Virus record (IMG/VR): IMGVR_UViG_3300048924_000032
Coordinates: 1-25,429 of that record
Length of the DNA stretch: 25,429 nt
Origin: a virus
Direction: 5' to 3' (one strand)
The position numbers were made by a program, and so were the translations under genes. Of this stretch, positions 15,215 through 23,183 are shown in pieces (the first letter of the stretch is position 1; each line of letters begins with the position of its first letter). A model generated the notes under the pieces. That model searched no databases. It worked only from the letters and a program-made list of their open reading frames with translations, and was not told the DNA's origin.

Positions 15215-15418
15215 ATGGAAGAGGAGTCTCTTCCGGCCAAACTGGTCTCGCCTGTAAACGTCTCTTCAGCGATTAACGCCATTATCTGCTCCGGCAAAGC
15301 CTCTTATCTGGACCTTCAGGAGAAGCTTTCCGTAGCAGATATGTACAACCTGCTGGAAATCATATCCGTTGAAAACTTCAACCAACGCGTCTGGCATAAG
15401 CATCAGGAGCAGCGATGA
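15215..15418 (+). CDS. second tail-chaperone ORF, probably made by -1 frameshift
   Basis: A 67-residue ORF in the -1 frame relative to the chaperone gene. Its ATG has no good ribosome site and is buried in the stem 15217-15223/15228-15234, so independent translation looks weak. Through the slippery site at 15179-15185 its frame is entered from 15185, adding 77 residues to the first 131 of the chaperone. The content is helical (SSAINAIICSGKASYLDLQ, then VADMYNLLEIISVENFNQRV). It ends in an ATGA overlap with the tape measure start. Confidence 0.7.
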   Translation: MEEESLPAKLVSPVNVSSAINAIICSGKASYLDLQEKLSVADMYNLLEIISVENFNQRVWHKHQEQR

Positions 15419-17244
15419 TTATCAATGAGTTGGCCTATAAGGTCACAATTAAGGCCGATGAGTTCCTGAACGGCAAGAAAAAGGTTGAAGAGGGCGTTAA
15501 GGAGCTTCAGGGCGCAGTAGATAAAAGCTTCGGCGACATTGATGAAACCTCCAAGCAAACTGGCAAAGTAATCGTCAAGACTGGCGATGACATTCAGCGC
15601 TCAACACGGAAAACGGGTAAAGGCCTAAAAGACGCTACGTTTGACGTTAAGAAATTTGGTTCAGCGGCAGCATCGTCCTTCAAAGGTGCTTATGTAGCGG
15701 CGGCAGGATTCCTTGGGATAGGCGCTGGGCTGTATGGCATCAAGCAGTTATTCACATCGACATCAAACGAAATCGTCCGGGCAAGCAACCAGGCTAAATT
15801 CTTCGGCACAGACGTAAACAAGATGTTCGGACTTCGCCGCGGCTTCCAGCAGGCAGGTCTCAACGGTGACGCCTTCATTGGTGCGTCTGGAAGTGCTCGC
15901 ATGGCACTGGCTAATATCGCAGACCCAACAGTATTTGGCGGACTGACAGGTGCAGCGCAGAACCTGATGGTGCTTGGCGCTCGTACAGGGCTGAACATCA
16001 ACAACCTTGGCGACCCGAGCAAAGCTCTTGGCGAATTCTCCCGGTACGGGAAAAATCACTCACAAGAGAACCTGATGCAGGTAATGGCGGCCGCAGGTTT
16101 CGATCCGACTGACGCAGCCAAGATTAAATCTGGGGAACTCAAGTCACTGGTTGATTCAGAGACGAAGAAGTCAAACATCACTGCTCAGCAGGTGAAGGAG
16201 CAGGAGGCCTTAGTGGTAACGCTGGGTCAGCTTGACTCTGAATTTGACCGCCTGAGACAGGACCTTGCGATTGCATTTGCTCCGGAAGTCATAGATGCAT
16301 TGAAGGCGTTTGGTAACTGGATTAAAGACCATCATGGTGACATCATCGGCTTCTTCAAAGAGGCCGGAGATTCAATTAAAAAGCTCACGGACTCGGTGGG
16401 TGGCGCGACAGCATTGCTTCTACTCCTCTCAGCCGGATTAAGAGCAAACCCATTAGTTATGGGGGCGCTTGCAGCAGCTGCAGCCAGCCATGGTATCGAC
16501 CAGGCTAGAGATAATGCAAGAAAGCAGGGCAAGGATGTTGGTTCCTATCTTTATGACAAGGTGCATGAGGATAAAAAGCCATTCATGACATGGGATGACG
16601 TTAAGTCGTTTTTTGGGTTTGGTGAGCCTGAGCAATATGGACAATCCGCAAGGGGGTCTGGCTCATCTGGAATGGATGATCTGCTTCACGGCATAATGAT
16701 GACTGAATCTGGCGGAAACCCGCTAGCTTATAACGTGTCCGGTGCTACCGGCGCGTTTCAGTTCATGCCTGGAACTGCAAGAGACCTCGGTTTGCGTGTC
16801 GATTCACAGGTGGACGAAAGGTTAGACCCCAGCAAATCCCGCGCAGCAGCGTCTGTTTACATGCGCCAGCTTCTGAAGAGGTACGATGGGAATGTCGACA
16901 ACGCTCTCCGCGCCTATAACTGGGGGATGGGTAACGTTGATAAGTGGATCGCCAATGGCAGTGACATTTCTCAGCTTCCCAAAGAAACCAGAGAATACAC
17001 TGGCAAGGTGTACGGCAACATGGGTAACGCCAGAAACTACTACGCCACACAGGGCAGGATTGCAGACAGCAGACCGTATGAGCTAGCGTCAGGGGGCGGA
17101 CAATCGCAGATTACCAACAGCACCCATATCAACACTGTGAATGTTAACAGCAACCCTCAGTCTGTCGATTCCCTGACTCAGAGCATCAACCAGCAGGCGA
17201 AAAGGGCAACAACGAACTCCTCATTTGCTACCTCTGTGAATTGA
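15415..17244 (+). CDS. tape measure protein with C-terminal lytic transglycosylase domain
   Basis: A 609-residue protein that sets tail length and is injected with DNA. The N-terminal part is charged and helical, with hydrophobic stretches at about 88-108 (AAAGFLGIGAGLYGI) and 330-355. Residues about 422-520 form an SLT domain: TESGGNP with catalytic Glu431, GATGAFQFMPGTARDLGL, and ALRAYNWGMGNV. The enzyme would open murein locally during entry. A Ser/Asn/Thr-rich tail follows. At roughly 0.15 nm per residue the tail would be at most about 90 nm, an estimate only. It starts as ATGA within the chaperone stop. Confidence 0.9.
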   Translation: MIINELAYKVTIKADEFLNGKKKVEEGVKELQGAVDKSFGDIDETSKQTGKVIVKTGDDIQRSTRKTGKGLKDATFDVKKFGSAAASSFKGAYVAAAGFLGIGAGLYGIKQLFTSTSNEIVRASNQAKFFGTDVNKMFGLRRGFQQAGLNGDAFIGASGSARMALANIADPTVFGGLTGAAQNLMVLGARTGLNINNLGDPSKALGEFSRYGKNHSQENLMQVMAAAGFDPTDAAKIKSGELKSLVDSETKKSNITAQQVKEQEALVVTLGQLDSEFDRLRQDLAIAFAPEVIDALKAFGNWIKDHHGDIIGFFKEAGDSIKKLTDSVGGATALLLLLSAGLRANPLVMGALAAAAASHGIDQARDNARKQGKDVGSYLYDKVHEDKKPFMTWDDVKSFFGFGEPEQYGQSARGSGSSGMDDLLHGIMMTESGGNPLAYNVSGATGAFQFMPGTARDLGLRVDSQVDERLDPSKSRAAASVYMRQLLKRYDGNVDNALRAYNWGMGNVDKWIANGSDISQLPKETREYTGKVYGNMGNARNYYATQGRIADSRPYELASGGGQSQITNSTHINTVNVNSNPQSVDSLTQSINQQAKRATTNSSFATSVN

Positions 17245-17262
17245 TACGATCGATTTATTTCA

Positions 17263-17291
17263 TGAACAGCATGGTTTTTGCGCAGTAGAAT
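17263..17291 (+). promoter_or_regulatory. candidate sigma70 promoter for the small membrane-protein gene
   Basis: TGAACA (17263-17268) and TAGAAT (17286-17291) are separated by 17 bases and match four and five of six consensus positions. The start codon follows 19 bases after the -10. A private promoter and terminator around one small gene are typical of a moron. Confidence 0.45.
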
Positions 17292-17310
17292 GGGGCATGG
17301 AGGTAAGACT

Positions 17311-17490
17311 ATGAGAAGTAATTTGCTTTATCTGTTTATCTACACGCTGACATTTACGATCGTTTCCCAGCCTGTAGACAAGTTAATGACAATAAGTCCA
17401 GGCTATGCGCTGCTGTTGCTAGCTCTGTGGGTCGCCGTATCGTCAGGCATTGTTCACATAATTCACTTCTGGCCCACCAAAGTACGCTAA
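17311..17490 (+). CDS. small two-helix membrane protein, moron-like
   Basis: A 59-residue protein with two hydrophobic helices, about residues 4-20 (NLLYLFIYTLTFTIVS) and 30-52 (GYALLLLALWVAVSSGIVHII), joined by a short polar turn and ending in a basic tail. No family is recognised. GGAGGT at 17299-17304 lies six bases before ATG, so the longer frame back to 17278 (TTG) is not needed. It interrupts the otherwise tight tail operon between tape measure and Dit-like genes, with a candidate promoter before and a strong terminator after. It may be expressed in the lysogen; superinfection exclusion is one possibility, unproven. Confidence 0.65.
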   Translation: MRSNLLYLFIYTLTFTIVSQPVDKLMTISPGYALLLLALWVAVSSGIVHIIHFWPTKVR

Positions 17491-17491
17491 T

Positions 17492-17513
17492 AACCCGCTT
17501 CGGCGGGTTTTTT
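17492..17513 (+). terminator. intrinsic terminator after the small membrane-protein gene
   Basis: AACCCGC (17492-17498) pairs with GCGGGTT (17503-17509) around a TTCG tetraloop, followed by Ts to 17513. It lies inside the late tail operon, so late transcripts need antitermination to reach the baseplate genes. The 20 bases from 17508 repeat 7465-7484 with one change. Confidence 0.92.
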
Positions 17514-17529
17514 ATTGCCTGGAGAAACG

Positions 17530-18345
17530 ATGAGCATCATCGACCTCAATACCGCAGACATATTTAATGCGATCGGCGGTGGTTCTCCATTGTCGATTAT
17601 CGACAGCGTTCTACACCCTCAGTATGTCATCAGAAATAGCACTACAGGAGCTGTAGCGCTTGAGTTCAGCGGCATGGCATCCATTCAGCCAAGTGGCAGG
17701 GCTCAGATAACGAATGCACCTGTTGAAGGTGGTAAATATCAGTCCATCAACAAAGTGAAAGAGCCGTCTGTTGTCAGGTGCGAAATCATTGTAACAGGCC
17801 TGACGGGGTTCTCAGGTGGCATCCCAAACATCTTCGACCTGACGTTTACCAGCCAGAGCAGCGTACTTGAAACCATCAAAACGATGCTGTCTACGGCCAA
17901 TACATACGACATCGAGACACCGAAAGAGACACTTGAGAGCTATGACCTGGTAGACCATTCATACGAGGTTAATTCACAGCGCGGCGTGAGCATGCTGACA
18001 ATATACCTGTACTTTCAGGAGGTCATGCAGCAGATGGAAGTGGTCCTTTCTGGCGCTCAATCTGAAGCAAAACCGACGAATGACTCAGTTAGTCAGGGCG
18101 TGACCGGAATGGGGGCGTCTACAAAAGATGCTGGCTCTACACCATCAACGGTAGACGAACTCGGTAAGTCATGGTCATCGCTGAAAACGTCAGTGTCAGG
18201 CATAGCCACAACAGCATCGAACGCTATGTCAACAAGTTTCCAGAGCGCTCTTGATACGGTCTCTAAGCCCATATTAGACGTAGCAAACAGCGCCACTCAG
18301 AAAGCCGCTGAGCTTGCCAAAGAAATCAATGAGAACATCACATGA
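17530..18345 (+). CDS. Dit-like baseplate/tail protein
   Basis: A 271-residue protein. The N-terminal domain (about residues 15-185) matches the Dit-like N-terminal fold in phages with a Pam3-type baseplate: ASIQPSGRAQITNAPVEGG, INKVKEPSVVRCEIIVTG and SMLTIYLYFQEVM. Residues beyond about 190 are Ser/Thr/Ala-rich with amphipathic helices. It would form the ring joining tube end to hub. GGAGA at 17521-17525 precedes ATG 17530. Its stop overlaps the plug gene as ATGA. Confidence 0.72.
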   Translation: MSIIDLNTADIFNAIGGGSPLSIIDSVLHPQYVIRNSTTGAVALEFSGMASIQPSGRAQITNAPVEGGKYQSINKVKEPSVVRCEIIVTGLTGFSGGIPNIFDLTFTSQSSVLETIKTMLSTANTYDIETPKETLESYDLVDHSYEVNSQRGVSMLTIYLYFQEVMQQMEVVLSGAQSEAKPTNDSVSQGVTGMGASTKDAGSTPSTVDELGKSWSSLKTSVSGIATTASNAMSTSFQSALDTVSKPILDVANSATQKAAELAKEINENIT

Positions 18346-18647
18346 GAACAATTCCACTTGAGCCGCAGAAGTCACAGTCTGTCTCTGTGGATTTGGCAGG
18401 TCAGAGATGCGTCATACGACTGATTCAGCGTGAAAGCTTCATATACATGGACCTTACCGTTAATGGGAATCCCATTATGCAGGGCGTTCCGTGCCTGTAC
18501 GGAAACAAAATGGTCAGGTATTCCTATCTCGGGTTTCAGGGCGATCTGGTTTTCCTCGACAACGTAGGCCAACAGAACCCGTCTTATGACGGTCTGGGTG
18601 GCAGGTTCATTCTTTACTACATAGAGGAGAGTGAGCTTGTACAGTAA
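18342..18647 (+). CDS. baseplate plug protein (Pam3 gp18-like)
   Basis: A 101-residue beta-rich protein closely following the Pam3 plug gp18 pattern: SVSVDLAGQRCVIRLIQR, MDLTVNGNPIMQGVPC, then YSYLGFQGDLVFLDN and the diagnostic PSYDGLGGRFILYYI. The family contributes to the closed lower end of the tail tube in cyanophage Pam3. It lies between the Dit-like and hub genes, the same order as in that phage type, and overlaps both. Confidence 0.78.
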   Translation: MRTIPLEPQKSQSVSVDLAGQRCVIRLIQRESFIYMDLTVNGNPIMQGVPCLYGNKMVRYSYLGFQGDLVFLDNVGQQNPSYDGLGGRFILYYIEESELVQ

Positions 18648-19500
18648 GCGATCCCTTCGATTTGAGTTCGTGAATGAAACTTCATCATTCGATGATGCCG
18701 GAAACAATCAAATCTCAATCAGTGAAGCCAGGGCGACGGTATCACTACAGTCATCTGGAAATCTCTTCGGAACTCAGGTTAACGTAGGAATTTTCGGGCT
18801 TGGGCTGGAAATGCTGGCGGCCTTGTCATCTAAAGCAATGGGCTTGTTCGGCACTGATACTGAACGCATCAGCATGAAGATTTTCGTAGAGAACACCGCG
18901 ATATTTGCGGGTTACATGACATCTTCTATCGCCAACATGAACGCCGTACCGAATACCGCACTGATGATTACGGCAACGGCCAATGCTGACCTGCAGAACA
19001 AAACCGCATCACCTTTTTCATTCAACGGCTCAACTCCAGTTACGAGCGTTATCAACGCTATCTGCAAAGCAGCCGGGTACACGCCTTACATCGTTGGCCT
19101 GGAAGGGAAAGTAATTTCAAACCCACACTATGAAGGTAGCGTGTTTGACCAGTTACGAGCTGTCTGCGACGACCTGAACATAGCCATGTCTGTCGCGCCA
19201 CCATCAATATCATTCTGGCCGCAGGAAAGCACAAAGGACGATGTGAAGCCTCTTATCTCTCCTGAGTACGGGTTAATTGGATATCCAGTCTTCTCAAATG
19301 GAGGCGTGATGTTCCAGACGCAGTTTTCAACGCTTCTGACAACAGGGCGTGATATAGAGCTGCAGACAACTCTTCCACATGCGAGCGGCGTTTATAAGCT
19401 CACCAGCGTAACGCATGAGCTGTCATCGTGGATAGAAGATGGACCATGGCATTCGGTGTGCATCGCAAACAGAAAATTAGAAGAGGCATCCAGTGGCTGA
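18637..19500 (+). CDS. baseplate hub protein
   Basis: A 287-residue protein between plug and spike genes. SFNGSTPVTSVINAICKAAGYTPYIVGLEG and VFDQLRAVCDDLNIAMSVAPPS resemble hub domains of the gp27/gpD fold, and VYKLTSVTHELSSWIEDGPW is a late, conserved-looking block. It would form the trimeric hub carrying the spike. TTG 18637 is chosen since AGGAG ends seven bases before it; GTG 18631 is only one base from the end of the same site. Non-ATG start in an overlap suggests output is tied to the plug gene. Confidence 0.72.
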   Translation: MYSKRSLRFEFVNETSSFDDAGNNQISISEARATVSLQSSGNLFGTQVNVGIFGLGLEMLAALSSKAMGLFGTDTERISMKIFVENTAIFAGYMTSSIANMNAVPNTALMITATANADLQNKTASPFSFNGSTPVTSVINAICKAAGYTPYIVGLEGKVISNPHYEGSVFDQLRAVCDDLNIAMSVAPPSISFWPQESTKDDVKPLISPEYGLIGYPVFSNGGVMFQTQFSTLLTTGRDIELQTTLPHASGVYKLTSVTHELSSWIEDGPWHSVCIANRKLEEASSG

Positions 19501-20158
19501 CCATTTATTTACGCCCACTAGTGCGCAAACTAGCGATGCGGAAAACCTCTCATACGTATTCAAAAAGCTCCTTTCAGGGGCTTTTTTTATTGAGCTTGTT
19601 CAGGTGACCGCAATTCGAGGAGATTCACCAAATCTGGTTGTGGACGTTATTCCGCTGGTCACCAGAACAGACCCATCGGGCGCAACCATCCAGAACTCGG
19701 AAATCTTCAATGTGCCGGTGTTCAGGCTTCAGCGTGGGGTGAGTGCGGTAATCATGAACCCTGTTCCAGGTGATATTGGCATGATCGCCATCTGCGACCG
19801 TGACAACTCAATAGCCCGGGCAAACCGCAAGCAGTCTGTGCCGGGAAGCAAGAGAATGCACAGCAAATCGGATGCGCTTTATTTGGGCGGCTTTCTTAAT
19901 CAGGCTCCGACCCAATACGTTGAGTTTGCAGATAACAAAATAAATATCGTCGCTCCAAATGGGGTAAACATCACGACGCCGGATATGTACGTCAGTGGAA
20001 ACATTAGGGCTGGCGGAGATATCACTGACAATGTCGGCACTCAGTCTGCATCACTCAAAACCCTGCGTGACAAATATGACCAGCATAAACACCCTGTTCC
20101 AGGCGTTCAAACTGGCGGTTCCACTGTCACATCAAACACCACGGATAAACCAGCATGA
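19493..20158 (+). CDS. membrane-puncturing spike protein (Gp138 family)
   Basis: A 221-residue spike. The N-terminal OB-fold region covers about residues 25-130 (FFIELVQVTAIRGDSPNLVV, GVSAVIMNPVPGDIGMIAICDRD). The C-terminal part has VEFADNKINIVAPNGVNITT, the start of a beta-helix, and ends in QHKHPVPG, where His198 and His200 match the H-x-H iron-binding tip of phage spikes. It pierces the outer membrane. GTG 19493 overlaps the hub stop. A strong intrinsic terminator (19562-19588) lies in codons for residues about 24-32. Confidence 0.87.
   Translation: MADHLFTPTSAQTSDAENLSYVFKKLLSGAFFIELVQVTAIRGDSPNLVVDVIPLVTRTDPSGATIQNSEIFNVPVFRLQRGVSAVIMNPVPGDIGMIAICDRDNSIARANRKQSVPGSKRMHSKSDALYLGGFLNQAPTQYVEFADNKINIVAPNGVNITTPDMYVSGNIRAGGDITDNVGTQSASLKTLRDKYDQHKHPVPGVQTGGSTVTSNTTDKPA
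19562..19588 (+). terminator. intragenic intrinsic terminator within the spike gene
   Basis: AAAAAGCTCC (19562-19571) pairs with GGGGCTTTTT (19577-19586) through ten pairs with one wobble around a five-base loop, with seven Ts at 19582-19588. All of it is coding sequence (K-K-L-L-S-G-A-F-F). RNA polymerase without antitermination would be expected to stop here often. Confidence 0.75.
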
Positions 20159-20514
20159 CCTACAGAACAATGCAATTAGACGTGTCTACATGGGATCTAA
20201 CGTTAGATGGCAGCGGCAATATTGCGACAGCTGACGAGTCATATTCAGTTGCTCAGGATGTTGCCAGCGCATGTCTTGTTTTCTCAGGTGAGTGCTATTA
20301 CGACACCACCCTTGGGATTCCGTGGAAAACCGATGTTCTTGGCAAGCGTCCGACTCCGAGCTTTATCCAGCAAAAGTTGCAATCAGAAGCGCTCAAATTA
20401 CCGATTATTGACCAGGCGATAGCCAATGTCTTCTTCGATAAAAACACCCGCAGTATGCGCGGAACTATCCGTGTGACCGACATCAATGGAAACACAGCGC
20501 AGGCCACACTATGA
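20155..20514 (+). CDS. baseplate wedge protein, gp25/W-like
   Basis: A 119-residue protein with the lysozyme-like wedge pattern of the GPW/gp25 and DUF2634 groups: LTLDGSGNIATADESYSVAQ, the GECYYDTTLGIPW segment in the place of the family's conserved region, and a C-terminal MRGTIRVTDINGNTAQ strand pair. It would link the sheath to the baseplate wedges. ATGA overlaps bind it to the spike gene before and to the J gene after, the usual W-J order. Confidence 0.82.
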   Translation: MTYRTMQLDVSTWDLTLDGSGNIATADESYSVAQDVASACLVFSGECYYDTTLGIPWKTDVLGKRPTPSFIQQKLQSEALKLPIIDQAIANVFFDKNTRSMRGTIRVTDINGNTAQATL

Positions 20515-21740
20515 CGACACTAAACACTGCAGTACCCGATGTAACCATTACTGAAAATGGCCTGTCTGTACCTGATGTTGCAGATATTCTTTCTGGTCGC
20601 CTGACTGACATGACAACAGCATTAGGCGGCGGAGCAAGCCAGTCTCTTAGCTCGCCGCAGGGTCAGATAGCACAATCAGATACAGAAATTATTGCCCAGG
20701 AATACGACAAGCTTCTTTGCCTGTTTAACCAGGTTAACCCTGATTATGCAACCGGGCGATTCCAGGATGGCATCGGGCGAATCTACTTTATGGATCGCAT
20801 CTCTGCCCAGGGGACAGTCACAACAGGAACTTGTATCGGACAGGCGGGAACGGTAATCCCAGCTGGCAGCACTGCTATCACTACTGACGGATATATCTAT
20901 CAGGCTATAGATAACATAACAATACCTGTTGGTGGTTCAGCAGATGGCGCATTCGTTAACACAACTACCGGGCCTATTCCTTGCGCAGCTGGCTCATTAA
21001 ACCAAATCTATCGCGCTGTGCCTGGATGGGATGCGATCACAAACGCAAGCCCTGGTGTGGTTGGTGTTGACGTTGAATCACGCATTGCATTCGAGACGCG
21101 CAGACAGCAGTCAGTTGCAAGGAATAGCCGCAACCAGGATGCTTCTGTTTTATCCGCGCTGCTAGCCACTAACGGAGTCCTGGATGCTTATGTATGGTCA
21201 AACCGCACAGCAGCAACGGTAAACAAAGGAACAACGAGCTTCCCTGTGTTAGCTCACTCCATCTTCATATCAGTCTATGGTGGAGCGGATGCGGATGTCG
21301 CTGAATCTATTTTCAGTACATATAACCCGGGAGCAAACCTCAATGGTAGCACCCATTATACTGTTTATGACAATGTGAACTATTCACCTCCATATCCTTC
21401 ATACGATATGCAATGGCAAAAAGCTACACCAACTCGAGTTTACTTTAAGGTTCAGATTGATAGCTCACTAAACCCTCCAAGCGATATAACCACTCAGGTT
21501 AAAAACATGATCATCTCAGTTTTTAATGGAGAGTATGAGGGCATAGGAAAAGCAAGAATAGGCTCAACTATAAATGCAGGGAAATATTACGCCCCTATCA
21601 TTTCGATTAGCCCTGATACGGTAGGCGTTCTAATGCTGCAGGTGTCATTGAATGGAACTACATTTACGCCATCCGTAACTATGGGGATTGACCAGGTTCC
21701 GACAATCCAGGCGTCGGATATCACTGTTACGTTGGTATAA
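20511..21740 (+). CDS. baseplate J-like wedge protein
   Basis: A 409-residue baseplate_J family protein. It has the N-terminal helical part (VADILSGRLTDMTTALGG, AQEYDKLLCLFNQVNPDYATG), then the GTVIPAGSTAITTDGYIYQ beta region, GVDVESRIAFETRRQQSVAR, where the typical E-x-x-x-x-R-R helix lies, and a C-terminal alpha-beta domain ending in IQASDITVTLV. J proteins form the wedge that transmits baseplate opening to sheath contraction. Confidence 0.92.
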   Translation: MTTLNTAVPDVTITENGLSVPDVADILSGRLTDMTTALGGGASQSLSSPQGQIAQSDTEIIAQEYDKLLCLFNQVNPDYATGRFQDGIGRIYFMDRISAQGTVTTGTCIGQAGTVIPAGSTAITTDGYIYQAIDNITIPVGGSADGAFVNTTTGPIPCAAGSLNQIYRAVPGWDAITNASPGVVGVDVESRIAFETRRQQSVARNSRNQDASVLSALLATNGVLDAYVWSNRTAATVNKGTTSFPVLAHSIFISVYGGADADVAESIFSTYNPGANLNGSTHYTVYDNVNYSPPYPSYDMQWQKATPTRVYFKVQIDSSLNPPSDITTQVKNMIISVFNGEYEGIGKARIGSTINAGKYYAPIISISPDTVGVLMLQVSLNGTTFTPSVTMGIDQVPTIQASDITVTLV

Positions 21741-21753
21741 CGGAGTGATTTAA

Positions 21754-22392
21754 ATGTGGCAGGAAACAATCCTAACTCAATACTCCGCCAGCCAAAAGTT
21801 ACTGGACATCATCGATACGTTTAATCAGGCCATAAGCCTTGACGAATTCACTGATGAGTTTATTAGCAAGGTATGGGATTTAACCACGTGTGAAACTTAT
21901 GGTCTTGACGTATGGGGTAAAATTGTTGGCATCAGCCGATACATCAACGCCCCGATAGATAGTTCAACATTTGGTTTTTCTGAGGCGGACGATCTAAATC
22001 CAGATTACCCAACACCATTTAATGACGCGCCATTTTATGGAGGAGTTCAGGAAACAACAAACGTAAGACTCGGAGATGATGCCTACAGAACGCTGATACT
22101 CTGCAAAGCTTTTACCAATATCAGTATTGCAACTATTCCAGAGATAAATCGCTTTCTGAAAATGCTTTTCTATCAGCGCGGAAGGGCTTACTGCATAAGC
22201 TATGGAGATATGACAATTGGCTTCACTTTTGAGTTTGAACTTGCTCCTTATGAAAGGTCAATTCTCACAAATTATGATGTCACTCCCGCTCCAAGTGGCG
22301 TGCTGGTTAATGTGAGCGAAATTATTACTCCTTACTTTGGATTCGCTTCAGATGCATACCCATTCAATGATGGAATATTCTACAGAGATTAA
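21754..22392 (+). CDS. baseplate/tail protein (DUF2612 family)
   Basis: A 212-residue protein between J and the tail fibre, where DUF2612 or gpI-type proteins lie. Diagnostic parts are LDEFTDEFISKVWDLTTCETYGLDVWGKIVGISRYI near the start and DDAYRTLILCKAFTNIS followed by IPEINRFLKMLF. It most likely finishes the wedge and holds the tail fibre. GGAG lies about eight bases before ATG. The C-terminal FNDGIFYRD shares the aromatic-turn style of the internal FNDAPFYGG. Confidence 0.82.
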   Translation: MWQETILTQYSASQKLLDIIDTFNQAISLDEFTDEFISKVWDLTTCETYGLDVWGKIVGISRYINAPIDSSTFGFSEADDLNPDYPTPFNDAPFYGGVQETTNVRLGDDAYRTLILCKAFTNISIATIPEINRFLKMLFYQRGRAYCISYGDMTIGFTFEFELAPYERSILTNYDVTPAPSGVLVNVSEIITPYFGFASDAYPFNDGIFYRD

Positions 22393-22394
22393 AT

Positions 22395-23180
22395 ATGAAC
22401 CGTACAGACGCGCCAGCTAAACAGTCAAAACCATTTGGTATAAATGGCCCAAGAGAGCCTATTCTTGCAACCACACCCAGCGGTGATAACACTGCATCAT
22501 ATGATCAGGGATTCCCCCCCATCACAATGATACTGAAATCAGCTGGGGGGTTACCGCCAAAAGGTCAGGACATGAACCAAATCTTGTATGAGCTTTCCGC
22601 TCTTTCTAGATGGTTCAGCGCAGGGGCTCAAAACGCTTACGATGCCACTTTCTCGGCAGCCATCGGCGGTTACCCAATGGGTGCAACGATTATTGGAAAC
22701 GATGGCACAACCAGATACATGAGCACTGTTGATTCCAACACCACTAACCCAAATACTGGCGGTGCAGGCTGGTTTAACTTAACCACCGGATATCTCAAAA
22801 CCGCTAACAACCTCTCAGAGATTGCAGCCGGTGGTAACACTGCAATAGCGGCTGCCATTTCAAATCTTGGGCTTGTTGGCGGCAATGTTGCTAGTGGCGC
22901 AGGTTACACTCAGAACTATTTCAAAATTCCCGTAAGCACTCCAGCCGGACTTGTTAATAAAGTTGTGCAGTATGGAACCGTAGACGCCCCCGCGGGACAA
23001 GATAACGTCCTTGGGCTGCCAATTCCATTTCCAAATGCAGTAAGGAGTTGGGGGGCGACAAGCAACTACACTGCTGGGTCAGGAACAATCAACACAGTAG
23101 CCATAAATGTTAATAGCACCTCGATTCTTGTAAGGGTTAGCGCTACGGCAACAGTTTTATGGTTCGCCATTGGGGAGTAA
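22395..23180 (+). CDS. short tail fibre protein with gp53-like C-terminus
   Basis: A 261-residue receptor-binding candidate. The N-terminal part (residues 1-75, with PFGINGPREPILATTPSG and GLPPKGQDMNQILYELSAL) is the conserved anchor of enterobacterial tail fibres. LKTANNLSEIAAGGNTAIAAAISNLGL is one copy of the common fibre repeat. The last 90 residues match the gp53-like tip, with NKVVQYGT, LPIPFPNAVRSWGAT and the terminal LWFAIGE. It is short for a fibre with this tip, having a single repeat. Confidence 0.87.
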   Translation: MNRTDAPAKQSKPFGINGPREPILATTPSGDNTASYDQGFPPITMILKSAGGLPPKGQDMNQILYELSALSRWFSAGAQNAYDATFSAAIGGYPMGATIIGNDGTTRYMSTVDSNTTNPNTGGAGWFNLTTGYLKTANNLSEIAAGGNTAIAAAISNLGLVGGNVASGAGYTQNYFKIPVSTPAGLVNKVVQYGTVDAPAGQDNVLGLPIPFPNAVRSWGATSNYTAGSGTINTVAINVNSTSILVRVSATATVLWFAIGE

Positions 23181-23183
23181 GTG

